From the NCBI GenBank assembly GCA_947252755.1, contig CAMXWV010000001.1, positions 1-64,000 of the forward strand: a stretch of DNA of 64,000 nucleotides, given 5' to 3'. The notes beneath the pieces were generated by a model that worked only from the letters and a program-made list of their open reading frames with translations, ran no database searches and had not been told where the DNA came from. The position numbers were made by a program, and so were the translations under genes. Positions 17,251-25,551 of the stretch are shown one piece after another (within the stretch, counting starts at the first letter, position 1; each line of letters begins with the position of its first letter). This stretch comes from an uncultured Dermabacter sp. (GTDB taxonomy: Bacteria; Actinomycetota; Actinomycetes; Actinomycetales; Dermabacteraceae).

Positions 17251-18024
17251 TCAGGTGCGGCTCTTGACGTAACGGGTGATCAGCGCCGCCGGGTCGGCAA
17301 GCATGTCGGCAGCTTGCCACGTCCGGTCATGATCTTCTCCCATCACCATGCGCTTATGGTCACCTCCGACCGTGCGCAGAGTTGTGGTGAGCACCATGTC
17401 GTCAACACATCCCGCGCTGAGAAACAGCCCATTGACCGAAGGGCCGCCCTCCACCTGTATGCCCGCATATCCCATGCCGTGAAGGGTGTCGATGAGATCG
17501 GACGGCTGAGCGAATGCGATGACGTTCTCCATGGGGAACCCTGACTCTTCCGCCACCTGAGCGCGCCGCTCTTCAGAGGTGGCGAGGTAGGTGGGCCATG
17601 CGGGGTCCGGAGCGTCGCCGACCTTTCCGCTGCCCGTGAGGATCACCAATGCCGGATACTCCGCCCCCGACGGCCGCAGTGAGGGGGAGCGCAGCGACTT
17701 TCGGCCGGATGGGCGCCGGTAGTCTTCTGCGCGGACAGTTTCGGCGCCGGCGATGATCACATCCGGCAGGGCCCGCAGAACCGTGAGGTTGAAGAAGTCG
17801 CCGTCGCTGCTCAGCGAAGCGCTGGTGCCGTCCTCTCCGGTGATGGAGCCGTCGATCGTGGCGTTCATCATCATCCGCACAAGAGGCTGTCCGCTGGGGA
17901 ACCGGTAGCGCTCGGCAAGGACGGCTGCGCCCTCGTCTGTGAAGCCGATGCGCTCACCGCTGCCGGGTGCGCCATCACGCATCAGAACGGTCAGGTGTGC
18001 CGGTGGGATGGCGGGGGAGGTCAT
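17251..18024 (-). CDS. Pyrimidine reductase family protein (RibD C-terminal domain-like)
   Basis: This 257-residue protein has the dihydrofolate-reductase-like fold of the RibD reductase domain. The motif VRMMMNATIDGSITGEDGTS (about 50-69) binds substrate. The NADPH-binding portion includes LPDVIIAGAETVRAEDYR and IQVEGGPSVNG. It probably reduces a ribosylamino-pyrimidine, or is a paralogue with another substrate. No deaminase domain or other riboflavin gene is nearby. The start at 18024 has AGGAG upstream. It is divergent from zapE. Confidence 0.87.
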   Translation of the reverse strand: MTSPAIPPAHLTVLMRDGAPGSGERIGFTDEGAAVLAERYRFPSGQPLVRMMMNATIDGSITGEDGTSASLSSDGDFFNLTVLRALPDVIIAGAETVRAEDYRRPSGRKSLRSPSLRPSGAEYPALVILTGSGKVGDAPDPAWPTYLATSEERRAQVAEESGFPMENVIAFAQPSDLIDTLHGMGYAGIQVEGGPSVNGLFLSAGCVDDMVLTTTLRTVGGDHKRMVMGEDHDRTWQAADMLADPAALITRYVKSRT

Positions 18025-18062
18025 CGGGGTCTCCTTCTCTCGCGCCGATGGTGCGGCAACTC

Positions 18063-18068
18063 TAGTAT
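18063..18068 (+). promoter_or_regulatory. -10 box for leaderless zapE
   Basis: TAGTAT, then TGGGGC (6 nt), then the GTG start. No ribosome binding site precedes the start. Confidence 0.65.
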
Positions 18069-18074
18069 TGGGGC

Positions 18075-19112
18075 GTGAACGATTCCTTGGCGACCAGATC
18101 CCCCTCACCTACGCCGGAGCAGCTCACACAACGCCTTGTTCCTCCGCCTCGCTTCCAGCATGCGAGCTTCGAGGGCTATCGCCCCGACCCGCAGTTTCCG
18201 TCCCAGCAGGCCGCGAAGGATCGTCTGGTCCGCTTCGCCGAGCGGCTCGGATCTGCACAGCGGGGCGGGCCGCTGAGGTTCCTGCGTCGTTCCGCCTCTG
18301 CTCCCGCTCGCGGAATCTACCTGGACGGCGGCTTCGGCGTTGGCAAAACGCACCTGCTCACCGCACTGTGCAACACGGCGCAGACCGCAGCCGCCGGCTC
18401 CACCGGCAGCGGCGCCGTCTACGGCACTTTCGTGGAGTACACGAACCTGATCGGAGTGCTCGGCTACCGCCGGGCTGTGGACCTGTTCGCCGGGGCGTCT
18501 GTGGTCTGCATCGACGAGTTCGAACTCGATGATGTAGGCGATACCCTGCTCATGACACGGATGATCCGGGAGATCTCAGACGCGGGCGTTCCAGTGGTCG
18601 CCACCTCCAACACTCTTCCGGACGCGCTTGGCGAGGGACGCTTCGCTGCCCAGGACTTCCTGCGGGAGATCAATGAGATGGCCGACCGGTTCGAGGTGAT
18701 GCGGATCGACGGCCGCGACTACCGGGAGAAGGATCGTCCTGCGGATGTGCCTGCTCTGCCTGAGACCACCGTGCTCGCCGCTGCGCAGGGCGACGGCGTC
18801 ACGCTTGATGCATTTGAGTCGCTGCTTGAGCACCTCGCCACGGTGCATCCGTCCCGCTACGGCTTTCTCATCGACGGGGTTCGCCGCGCTCACCTCACGG
18901 GTGTGCGCAGGGTTGTGGATCATCATGCCGGCCTGCGCCTGGTGGTGCTGATCGACCGCCTCTACGACCGTGAGGTGCCCCTGGTGGTCAGCGGGGAGCG
19001 GCCCGACGCGCTCTTCAGCGATGAACTGCTCCGCAGTGGCTACCGGAAGAAGTACCTGAGGTGCCTCTCGCGCGCGTCGGCGCTCGCGGCTGACGGACAG
19101 CGTGCGATATGA
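18075..19112 (+). CDS. zapE: ZapE/AFG1-like cell division ATPase
   Basis: This AAA-type P-loop ATPase belongs to the AFG1/ZapE family, whose E. coli member destabilises FtsZ rings. Walker A is GGFGVGKTH at residues 85-93. Walker B is CIDEFELDD near 143-151, followed by the family motif LLMTRMIREI and VVATSNTLPDALGEGRF. The length is 345 residues. The gene starts with GTG in a leaderless context. Its stop is followed within 2 bases by a strong hairpin shared with the convergent tRNA-Gly. Confidence 0.92.
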   Translation: MNDSLATRSPSPTPEQLTQRLVPPPRFQHASFEGYRPDPQFPSQQAAKDRLVRFAERLGSAQRGGPLRFLRRSASAPARGIYLDGGFGVGKTHLLTALCNTAQTAAAGSTGSGAVYGTFVEYTNLIGVLGYRRAVDLFAGASVVCIDEFELDDVGDTLLMTRMIREISDAGVPVVATSNTLPDALGEGRFAAQDFLREINEMADRFEVMRIDGRDYREKDRPADVPALPETTVLAAAQGDGVTLDAFESLLEHLATVHPSRYGFLIDGVRRAHLTGVRRVVDHHAGLRLVVLIDRLYDREVPLVVSGERPDALFSDELLRSGYRKKYLRCLSRASALAADGQRAI

Positions 19113-19143
19113 GACGAGCCCCGGCTGGTGCCGGGGCTCGTCT
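19112..19143. terminator. Bidirectional hairpin between zapE and tRNA-Gly
   Basis: A perfect 14-bp stem (AGACGAGCCCCGGC) closes a TGGT loop. It serves convergent transcripts. There is no long T tract. Confidence 0.8.
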
Positions 19144-19153
19144 GCTCAAGCGG

Positions 19154-19226
19154 AGCGGATGACGGGACTCGAACCCGCGACCCTCACCTTGGCAAGGTGA
19201 TGCGCTACCAGCTGCGCTACATCCGC
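19154..19226 (-). tRNA. tRNA-Gly (GCC)
   Basis: Acceptor arms GCGGATG/CATCCGC, anticodon loop TTGCCAA with anticodon GCC, T loop GTTCGAGTCC, discriminator T. It is 73 nt long, without an encoded CCA. It is identical to the forward copy at 19509. A candidate -10 TACAGT lies at 19267-19262 on the minus strand, upstream. Confidence 0.96.
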
Positions 19227-19335
19227 GCGTCACGCACACCCGTGCGCGTCAACGAAACATGACTGTAGCGCCGCGCCCGCCCGGGCGCAAATCGGGCTGG
19301 GGCAGGTGCTTCGCGTCACGGCAGGCTCGCTGGAT

Positions 19336-19365
19336 TTGATGGACGCTCCGCGGACGTGGCATGCT
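19336..19365 (+). promoter_or_regulatory. Candidate promoter for the forward tRNA genes
   Basis: TTGATG (19336-19341), an 18-nt spacer, then CATGCT (19360-19365), about 50 nt before tRNA-Val. It is a reasonable vegetative-type match but only a visual call. Confidence 0.4.
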
Positions 19366-19414
19366 TATGGAGTTGCCGGAGCGCACGTGAGCATCGGCGA
19401 TGATCAACGAAGAC

Positions 19415-19486
19415 GGGCGATTAGCGTAGTGGTAGCGCGCTTCCTTCACACGGAAGAGGTCACTGGTTCGATCCCAGTATCGCCCA
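19415..19486 (+). tRNA. tRNA-Val (CAC)
   Basis: Acceptor GGGCGAT/ATCGCCC, anticodon stem CTTCC/GGAAG with loop TTCACAC, anticodon CAC, discriminator A. The sequence outside the anticodon loop is the same as in the Val-GAC gene at 19874. Confidence 0.96.
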
Positions 19487-19508
19487 CTGTCACGAGCAGT
19501 CGTGATAT

Positions 19509-19581
19509 GCGGATGTAGCGCAGCTGGTAGCGCATCACCTTGCCAAGGTGAGGGTCGCGGGTTCGAGTCCCGTCATCCGCT
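19509..19581 (+). tRNA. tRNA-Gly (GCC)
   Basis: A second copy, identical over 73 nt to the reverse-strand gene at 19154. It is followed at 19589 by a long GC-rich palindrome. Confidence 0.96.
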
Positions 19582-19588
19582 CCGAAAA

Positions 19589-19618
19589 GAAAGGGCGCCG
19601 CAGCTGCGGCGCCCTTTC
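19589..19618 (+). terminator. Palindromic terminator after tRNA-Gly
   Basis: A perfect 30-bp palindrome (15 bp each side, core GCCGCAGCTGCGGC) with A-rich left and T-rich right ends lies 8 bases past the tRNA. Confidence 0.75.
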
Positions 19619-19771
19619 CCGTCTGTGATGCTCTCACCATGCAGGGGCTCGCCCCATGTGGGGAGCGCCACCCGGTCCAGCGGGGATTTGCGCCCTGGGC
19701 AACGGGTGCGTAAAGTCTTCTCCGTCGGCGGAGACGTCGAGCGGAAGCCTCGGTTCCCTGAGGCGCCCCAC

Positions 19772-19842
19772 GGTGGGTTGGCCGAGAGGCGAGGCAACGG
19801 CCTGCAAAGCCGTGTACACGGGTTCGAATCCCGTACCCACCT
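19772..19842 (+). tRNA. tRNA-Cys (GCA)
   Basis: Acceptor GGTGGGT/ACCCACC, anticodon loop CTGCAAA with anticodon GCA, discriminator T as expected for Cys, T loop GTTCGAATCC. It is 71 nt long. Confidence 0.96.
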
Positions 19843-19873
19843 CGCACACAATGAGCCTGAAGGCTCTGCATAC

Positions 19874-19945
19874 GGGCGATTAGCGTAGTGGTAGCGCGCT
19901 TCCTTGACATGGAAGAGGTCACTGGTTCGATCCCAGTATCGCCCA
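19874..19945 (+). tRNA. tRNA-Val (GAC)
   Basis: Acceptor GGGCGAT/ATCGCCC, anticodon loop TTGACAT with anticodon GAC, discriminator A. The next three genomic bases are CCA. It differs from Val-CAC only around the anticodon loop. Confidence 0.96.
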
Positions 19946-19951
19946 CCATCC

Positions 19952-19988
19952 ACGGCGGGGCCGGTTCACGACGAACCGGCCCCGCCGT
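19952..19988 (+). terminator. Hairpin after the tRNA cluster
   Basis: A perfect 16-bp stem (ACGGCGGGGCCGGTTC and its complement) with loop ACGAC. It separates the tRNAs from thrS. Confidence 0.85.
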
Positions 19989-20085
19989 TCGTTCCAGGCA
20001 GGTGTTGCAGCGGCTTCGGTGACTGAGCTGATGCGGGCCTTGCCCTCCGCCCTGTCACCCGCCGCACTCTGCGGGATCGGCTGAC

Positions 20086-20091
20086 TACACT
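20086..20091 (+). promoter_or_regulatory. Candidate -10 box for thrS
   Basis: TACACT in the context GAC-TACACT gives a leader of about 50 nt. A GAAGGAGA ribosome binding site lies just before the GTG. The leader is too short for a T-box. Confidence 0.45.
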
Positions 20092-20145
20092 GGACGTGAG
20101 AACCGGCAGCGTAGGTCGGTTCGCCCCCGAACAGAAGGAGAGCTC

Positions 20146-22146
20146 GTGCCCAACCAGATGATCACCCTCAACGGCGAGACCCATCAGATCACTGAGGGAA
20201 CCACCGGCACCGAGCTCTTCGCCGGGCAGCGCAGCATTGTGGCTCTGCGAGTCAACGGCGATCTGAAGGATCTTGAGACGCAGGTCAGCAGCGGTGACAC
20301 GGTTGAGGGCGTTGACATCGCCAGTGAGGACGGGCTTGCCATCCTCCGCCATTCCACCGCGCATGTGCTCGCGCAGGCCGTGCAGACGATCAACCCGGAT
20401 GCGAAGCTCGGCATCGGCCCGCCCATCACCGACGGATTCTATTACGACTTCGACGTCCAGACCCCGTTCACTCCCGAGGACCTCAAAGCCATTGAGAAGG
20501 AGATGGCGCGCATCGTCAAAGAAGGCCAGACCTTCCGCCGCCGAGACATCCTCGACCCCGACGCTGAACAGGAGCTGGCAGCCGAGCCGTACAAGCTCGA
20601 GCTCATCAGGCTCAAATCCAACGCCGCAGAGGCAGCAGAAGGGGCCAGCGTGGAAGTGGGGGCTGGCGGCCTCACCATGTATGACAATGTTCGACGCAGC
20701 GGTGAAGTGGCTTGGACGGATCTCTGCCGCGGGCCCCATCTGCCCTCCACCCGCCTGATCGGCAATGGCTTCGCACTCACTCGCAGTGCTGCCGCCTACT
20801 GGCGCGGCAGTGAGAAGAACCCCATGCTGCAGCGCGTGTACGGCACCGCTTGGCCCACCAAGGAGGAGCTCCGCGCCTACCAGGAGCGTATCGCCGAGGC
20901 GGAGCGGCGCGACCATCGCCGGCTCGGCAGCGAGCTCGACCTGTTCTCCTTCCCGGAAGAGATCGGCTCCGGCCTGCCCGTCTTCCACCCCAAAGGTGCG
21001 ATGATCCGCATGGAGATGGAGGACTACTCTCGCCGTCGCCATGTGGAGGACGGCTACTCCTTCGTGACCAGCCCGCACATCACCAAAGCGCAGCTGTTCG
21101 AAACCTCTGGGCACCTGGACTGGTACGCCGAGGGCATGTACCCGCCGATGCACATCGACGAGGAGAAGGACAGCGAGGGCCACATCACCCGTCAGGGCCA
21201 GGACTACTACCTGAAGCCCATGAACTGCCCGATGCACAACCTCATCTTCCGCTCCCGCGGACGCTCCTACCGTGAGCTGCCGTTGCGGCTGTTCGAATTC
21301 GGCACGGTCTACCGTTACGAGAAGTCCGGGGTGGTGCACGGGCTCACCCGCGCTCGCGGCTTCACCCAGGATGACGCCCACATCTACTGCACCCGCGACC
21401 AGATGAAGGACGAGCTCACCAGCGTGCTGCGGTTCGTGCTGGACCTGCTCAAGGACTATGGGCTGGACGATTTCTATCTTGAGCTCTCCACCAAGAACCC
21501 CGACAAGTTCGTGGGTGATGATGCCGTCTGGGATGAAGCCACCGAGACGCTGCGCGAGGTGGCGGAGGAGACCGGTCTTGAGCTGGTGCCGGACCCGGGC
21601 GGCGCAGCATTCTACGGCCCGAAGATCTCTGTTCAGGCTCGCGATGCGATCGGTCGCACCTGGCAGATGTCCACGGTGCAGTTGGACTTCAACCTGCCAG
21701 AACGGTTCGACCTCGAATACACCGCTCCGGACGGCTCTCGTCAGCGCCCGGTCATGATCCATCGCGCCCTGTTCGGCTCCATCGAACGCTTCTTCGGGGT
21801 GCTGCTCGAACACTACGCCGGCGCATTCCCTGTATGGCTCGCACCCGTGCAGGTGGTGGGCATCCCGGTTGCTGCCGAGTTCGTCCCGTACCTGGAAGAG
21901 GTGGCCGCGAAGCTGCGCGCACGCGGAGTGCGGGTGTCAGTGGACTCCAGTGACGACCGGATGCAGAAGAAGATCCGCACCCACACCCGGGAGAAGGTGC
22001 CCTTCCTGCTCATCGCCGGCGGCGAGGACCAGCAGAAGGGAGCGGTGTCCTTCCGAATGCGGGACGGCTCCCAGGACAACGGCATCCCGGTGGACGACGC
22101 TGTTGAGCGGATCGTCCACTCCATCCGCACCAAGGCGCAGGTGTGA
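20146..22146 (+). CDS. thrS: Threonyl-tRNA synthetase
   Basis: This class II synthetase charges tRNA-Thr. Domains in order are a TGS domain (about residues 1-65), the editing/SAD region (about 66-225, with HSTAHVLAQAVQ), the catalytic core with motif 2 region RGFTQDDAHIYC, and the anticodon-binding domain (about 555-666). The zinc-binding NCPMHN is present. The length of 666 residues is normal. The GTG start has a GGAG ribosome binding site. The HIT gene follows after 1 base. Confidence 0.97.
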   Translation: MPNQMITLNGETHQITEGTTGTELFAGQRSIVALRVNGDLKDLETQVSSGDTVEGVDIASEDGLAILRHSTAHVLAQAVQTINPDAKLGIGPPITDGFYYDFDVQTPFTPEDLKAIEKEMARIVKEGQTFRRRDILDPDAEQELAAEPYKLELIRLKSNAAEAAEGASVEVGAGGLTMYDNVRRSGEVAWTDLCRGPHLPSTRLIGNGFALTRSAAAYWRGSEKNPMLQRVYGTAWPTKEELRAYQERIAEAERRDHRRLGSELDLFSFPEEIGSGLPVFHPKGAMIRMEMEDYSRRRHVEDGYSFVTSPHITKAQLFETSGHLDWYAEGMYPPMHIDEEKDSEGHITRQGQDYYLKPMNCPMHNLIFRSRGRSYRELPLRLFEFGTVYRYEKSGVVHGLTRARGFTQDDAHIYCTRDQMKDELTSVLRFVLDLLKDYGLDDFYLELSTKNPDKFVGDDAVWDEATETLREVAEETGLELVPDPGGAAFYGPKISVQARDAIGRTWQMSTVQLDFNLPERFDLEYTAPDGSRQRPVMIHRALFGSIERFFGVLLEHYAGAFPVWLAPVQVVGIPVAAEFVPYLEEVAAKLRARGVRVSVDSSDDRMQKKIRTHTREKVPFLLIAGGEDQQKGAVSFRMRDGSQDNGIPVDDAVERIVHSIRTKAQV

Positions 22147-22147
22147 T

Positions 22148-22741
22148 ATGACTGAGCATGATCAGCAAGGTTCTGCAACGGCAGCCGGCGCCGAGGAGCA
22201 GATCCGCTTCCCAGGCGTACCCGATTCGCTCCAGCGCCTCTGGACACCCCACCGGATGGCCTATATCAAGGGCGAAGGCAAGCCGGATACCCAGGAGACC
22301 ACCCACGACTGCCCTTTCTGCGCCGCGCCTGAGAAAAGCGACGCGGACGGGCTGATCGTGCACCGCGGCGAGCACGCCTTCGCGGTGCTCAACCTGTTCC
22401 CGTACAACACCGGCCACCTGCTGATCTGCCCCTACCGACACGTGGCGGACTACACGGACCTCACTGAAGCCGAATACACCGAGGTGGCGGAGCTGACCCG
22501 CACCGCTATGCGGGTGATCCGCGAGGTTTCACGGCCCGCTGGCTTCAACCTCGGCATGAACCAGGGAGATGTGGCCGGAGCGGGGATCGCCGGGCATCTG
22601 CACCAGCACATTGTGCCGCGCTGGTTCGGAGATGCGAACTTCCTGCCGATCATCGGCCGCACCAAGGCGCTGCCGATTCTGTTGGAGGATACTCGCCGAA
22701 TGTTCCAGACCGCGTGGCCGCACACTCCGAACCAGCGTTAA
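22148..22741 (+). CDS. HIT family hydrolase/AP4A phosphorylase-like
   Basis: This 197-residue histidine-triad protein carries HLHQH at residues 150-154, followed by IVPRW. An N-terminal CPFC element and the motif NLFPYNTGHLLICPYRHV are also present. Mycobacterial relatives next to thrS (Rv2613c) are AP4A phosphorylases, so diadenosine polyphosphate turnover is likely. The ATG sits 1 base after the thrS stop. The open frame extends upstream inside thrS, but that part is a shadow. Confidence 0.92.
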   Translation: MTEHDQQGSATAAGAEEQIRFPGVPDSLQRLWTPHRMAYIKGEGKPDTQETTHDCPFCAAPEKSDADGLIVHRGEHAFAVLNLFPYNTGHLLICPYRHVADYTDLTEAEYTEVAELTRTAMRVIREVSRPAGFNLGMNQGDVAGAGIAGHLHQHIVPRWFGDANFLPIIGRTKALPILLEDTRRMFQTAWPHTPNQR

Positions 22742-22786
22742 TCGTGCACGATGATCAGCGCTCGATGAGCACTAACGGATATCGCC

Positions 22787-24124
22787 ATGAGTGAGCAGTA
22801 CAGCTATGACATCCAGCGGCGCAGCATTCGCCCCCGCCGCAGCCTGAAGCGGGTGCGCAGCAGCGCATCACGACGCCTGCCGCTGCGCCAATGGATCGTG
22901 TTCGGCGTGATCGGCGCGCTGCTGGCGGTCGCCGCCATGCTGCTCGCCGTCTTCGTGTTCATCCCGATGGGCCTTGGCACGGCCCTGTCTGCCGGCACCG
23001 TATCCCTGCTGCCGCTGGTGATCGTGGCGGGGGCGATCTGGTGGCTCAACCGGTTCCAGCCACAAACCCGCGGCGCTCTGATCTTCTCCTTTGCGTGGGG
23101 AGCGATCGGCAGCATCACGCTCACTCTGATCGCAGGCTTCGCAGTGGAGATGGCGATCGCCATGACCACCCAGGAGCCCACCAGCACCATGTTTCTCAGC
23201 GCGGTGATGCAGGCGCCGATCGTGGAAGAGGCCATGAAAGGACTCGGCCTCCTGCTGCTGATGCTCGCCGGCAGGCATTACGTGTCCACCCCGGTCAGCG
23301 GGGTGCTGCACGCCATGCTGATCGGCAGCGGGTTCGCCTTCACCGAGAACATCACCTATTTCGGGCGCGCGCTCGCTGCCGCTCATATCACCGGCAGCTC
23401 CACTGACTTCTGGTCCATGCTATTCATGCGCGGTCTGCTGTCCCCGTTCGCACATGCCGTCTTCACGTCCCTGACCGGCCTTGCCCTCGGCATCGCAGCA
23501 GAGCGCCGGTCAGTGATCATGGGCGTGCTGCTGGGCCTCGGCGGTCTCGGTGTTGCAATGTCTCTGCATGCGCTATGGAATGGGTCGGCGATCCTGGTCT
23601 CAATGAAGAATCCCGATGCGGGCATTCGCGCCTTCCTCACCTACTACGCTGCGGTGCAGGTTCCGCTGTTCCTCATTCTGACCGCGGTTGTGCTCGGGCT
23701 TGTGTGGCGCCAGCAGCGGGTGATCCGCCGCCAGCTCAGCACCTATGCGCAGGCGGGGTGGTTCAGCGAAGAGGAGGTTGCTTCCTTTGCTGCGCTTCGC
23801 GGCCGTCGACGCGTTCGCCGCTGGGCTGCATCCCAGGGCGCTGTGGTGCTGTGGGCAGTGCGTGAGATGCAGCGGATCGCGCTTGCGCTGGCGGTGCATC
23901 GGCAGGCGATGCTGGGCGGCCGGCCGACGGCGCGCACGCGTCGAACAGAGAGGGCTCTGCTCGAAGAGCTTGTGAGCCAGCGCCGACTTGTGAGCGCGCT
24001 CAGCATCCACACCGCGCCCACGAGCCGTACGATTCCGCCCGAGGCGGTGAAACTGCAGCAGGCGCCAGGATCCTCCGCTGCTGCGGCCTCTACAATGGGA
24101 GGGGCGGACGGACAGACCGCGTGA
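22787..24124 (+). CDS. PrsW-like intramembrane metalloprotease
   Basis: This 445-residue protein has an Arg-rich cytoplasmic N-terminus (about 1-33), about eight hydrophobic segments to residue 310, and a long cytoplasmic tail. The family glutamate pair is at EEAMKG (Glu147-Glu148). Further conserved blocks are HAMLIGSGFAFTENITYF and HAVFTSLTGLALG, which carry the His residues expected of the CPBP/PrsW active site. In B. subtilis PrsW cleaves an anti-sigma factor. The substrate here is unknown, and no anti-sigma gene is adjacent. A -10 box for yebC lies in its 3' end. Confidence 0.85.
   Translation: MSEQYSYDIQRRSIRPRRSLKRVRSSASRRLPLRQWIVFGVIGALLAVAAMLLAVFVFIPMGLGTALSAGTVSLLPLVIVAGAIWWLNRFQPQTRGALIFSFAWGAIGSITLTLIAGFAVEMAIAMTTQEPTSTMFLSAVMQAPIVEEAMKGLGLLLLMLAGRHYVSTPVSGVLHAMLIGSGFAFTENITYFGRALAAAHITGSSTDFWSMLFMRGLLSPFAHAVFTSLTGLALGIAAERRSVIMGVLLGLGGLGVAMSLHALWNGSAILVSMKNPDAGIRAFLTYYAAVQVPLFLILTAVVLGLVWRQQRVIRRQLSTYAQAGWFSEEEVASFAALRGRRRVRRWAASQGAVVLWAVREMQRIALALAVHRQAMLGGRPTARTRRTERALLEELVSQRRLVSALSIHTAPTSRTIPPEAVKLQQAPGSSAAAASTMGGADGQTA
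24091..24096 (+). promoter_or_regulatory. -10 box for yebC
   Basis: TACAAT inside the 3' end of the protease gene, 68 nt before the yebC start. GGAGG near 24153-24161 provides the ribosome binding site. Confidence 0.5.
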
Positions 24125-24164
24125 GCGGTGAGCGCTCAACAGTCGAATCAGAGAGGGAGGATCG

Positions 24165-24923
24165 ATGGCAGGCCATTCCAAATGGGCGACCACGAAGCAC
24201 AAGAAGGCGGCGCTGGACTCCAAGCGGTCAAAGCTGTTCGCCAAACTCGTCAAGAACGTGGAAGTGGCGGCCCGCCTGGGCGGTCCCGATCCTGCCGGCA
24301 ATCCCACCCTCTTCGACGCGATCCAGAAGGCGAAGAAGAACTCCGTCCCCAATGACAACATCGACCGCGCCGTCAAACGCGGCGGCGGCCTGGACGGCGG
24401 CGGCGTCAACTACGAGACGCTCTGGTATGAAGGCTACGGCCCCGGAGGCGTGGCCATCCTGGTGGAGGCGCTGACCGATAACAAGAACCGGGCGGTCGCC
24501 GAAGTGCGCCTCGCCTTCACCCGCAACGGCGGCGCGATGGCGGACTCAGGGTCGGTCTCGTACATGTTCAACCGCAAGGGTGTGGTGGCCGTGCAGCACG
24601 AGGGCAACAGCGAGGATGACCTCCTCGAAGTCGTGCTCGATGCCGGCGCTGAGGAGATCACTGACGAGGGCGAGGTCTTCGAGATCATCTCCGAGCCCAA
24701 TGATTACGTAACGGTCCGCACTGCCCTGCAGGATGCCGGCATCGACTACGAAAGCGCTGAAGTGCAGTTCGTGCCCACTATGCGCACCGAGGTCGATCTG
24801 CCCACTGCACACAAGGTGCTTGCCCTGGTGGATGCGCTCGAGGACTCCGATGACGTGCAGAACGTGTTCTCCAACCTTCACATTCCCGACGATGTGGCTG
24901 CCCAGCTCGAGGCAGGCGAGTGA
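24165..24923 (+). CDS. yebC: YebC/PmpR family protein
   Basis: The N-terminus MAGHSKWATTKHKKAA, then NPTLFDAIQKAKKNSVPNDNI, is diagnostic of YebC. The family has been treated as a transcriptional regulator. Recent work on relatives points to a role in translation of difficult proline-containing stretches. The three-domain protein is 252 residues, the usual length. It is 17 bases from ruvC, a conserved neighbourhood in many bacteria. Confidence 0.96.
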   Translation: MAGHSKWATTKHKKAALDSKRSKLFAKLVKNVEVAARLGGPDPAGNPTLFDAIQKAKKNSVPNDNIDRAVKRGGGLDGGGVNYETLWYEGYGPGGVAILVEALTDNKNRAVAEVRLAFTRNGGAMADSGSVSYMFNRKGVVAVQHEGNSEDDLLEVVLDAGAEEITDEGEVFEIISEPNDYVTVRTALQDAGIDYESAEVQFVPTMRTEVDLPTAHKVLALVDALEDSDDVQNVFSNLHIPDDVAAQLEAGE

Positions 24924-24940
24924 GCCGCCGGTTCTGACCG

Positions 24941-25525
24941 ATGCGCGTTCTCGGCATTGACCCGGGGCTGACCCGGTGCGGTTTCGGAGTTGTGGACGGA
25001 GGAACCTCCCGCAGCGCTACGCTCATCAGCGCTGGCATCATCACCTCACGTGCCGAGGACACCGTGGACATCCGACTGCTGGAGATCCATCGCGGCCTCG
25101 AGCAGATCATCGACGAGCACGCCCCGGACATGGTTGCGGTGGAACGGGTGTTCTCACAGAACAACGTCTCCACCGTGATGGGCACCGCCCAAGTGTCCGG
25201 TTTGGCGATGGTGGCAGCGGCAGCGCGGCGGATCCCGGTGGCGATGCACACGCCATCTGAGGTGAAGAGCGCGGTGACCGGCAACGGCCGGGCCGATAAG
25301 AAGCAGATCCAGGCCATGCTGGTGCGACTGCTGAAGCTCGACACCCCACCGAAGCCAGCGGATGCCGCAGACGCGGTTGCGATTGCGATCACGCAGCTGT
25401 GGCGCGGAACCGGCACGGTACGGCTAGACCGTTCCGGAGCTGCCCGAACCAGCGCGCAGACCCAGTGGGCGAACGCGGAGCGGCTGGCACGCCGTGCCCA
25501 GGAGCGCTCCACCTCCCGCTGGTGA
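24941..25525 (+). CDS. ruvC: Holliday junction resolvase RuvC
   Basis: This dimeric endonuclease resolves Holliday junctions. The first catalytic Asp is in VLGIDPGLTRCG (residues 3-14). VAVERVFSQNN holds the catalytic Glu, and the C-terminal acidic pair is in PADAADAVAIAI. It is 194 residues long. The downstream ruvA has its own leaderless promoter. Confidence 0.96.
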   Translation: MRVLGIDPGLTRCGFGVVDGGTSRSATLISAGIITSRAEDTVDIRLLEIHRGLEQIIDEHAPDMVAVERVFSQNNVSTVMGTAQVSGLAMVAAAARRIPVAMHTPSEVKSAVTGNGRADKKQIQAMLVRLLKLDTPPKPADAADAVAIAITQLWRGTGTVRLDRSGAARTSAQTQWANAERLARRAQERSTSRW

Positions 25526-25539
25526 TCGTACGCATGTTC

Positions 25540-25545
25540 TAGGAT
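25540..25545 (+). promoter_or_regulatory. -10 box for leaderless ruvA
   Basis: TAGGAT, then GGCGGC (6 nt), then the GTG start of ruvA. No ribosome binding site is present. Confidence 0.65.
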
Positions 25546-25551
25546 GGCGGC

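Noticed and set aside
19154..19945. tRNA genes as integration sites of a mobile element
   Set aside because: No integrase, no direct repeat of a tRNA 3' end and no foreign-looking genes lie beside the cluster.
20086..20145. T-box riboswitch upstream of thrS
   Set aside because: The leader is only about 50 nt long after the -10 box and has no T-box-like sequence or antiterminator. The upstream hairpin belongs to the tRNA cluster.
19966..21813. 615-residue reverse open frame over thrS
   Set aside because: It lies wholly antisense to thrS, a well-conserved synthetase, and crosses the tRNA terminator hairpin.
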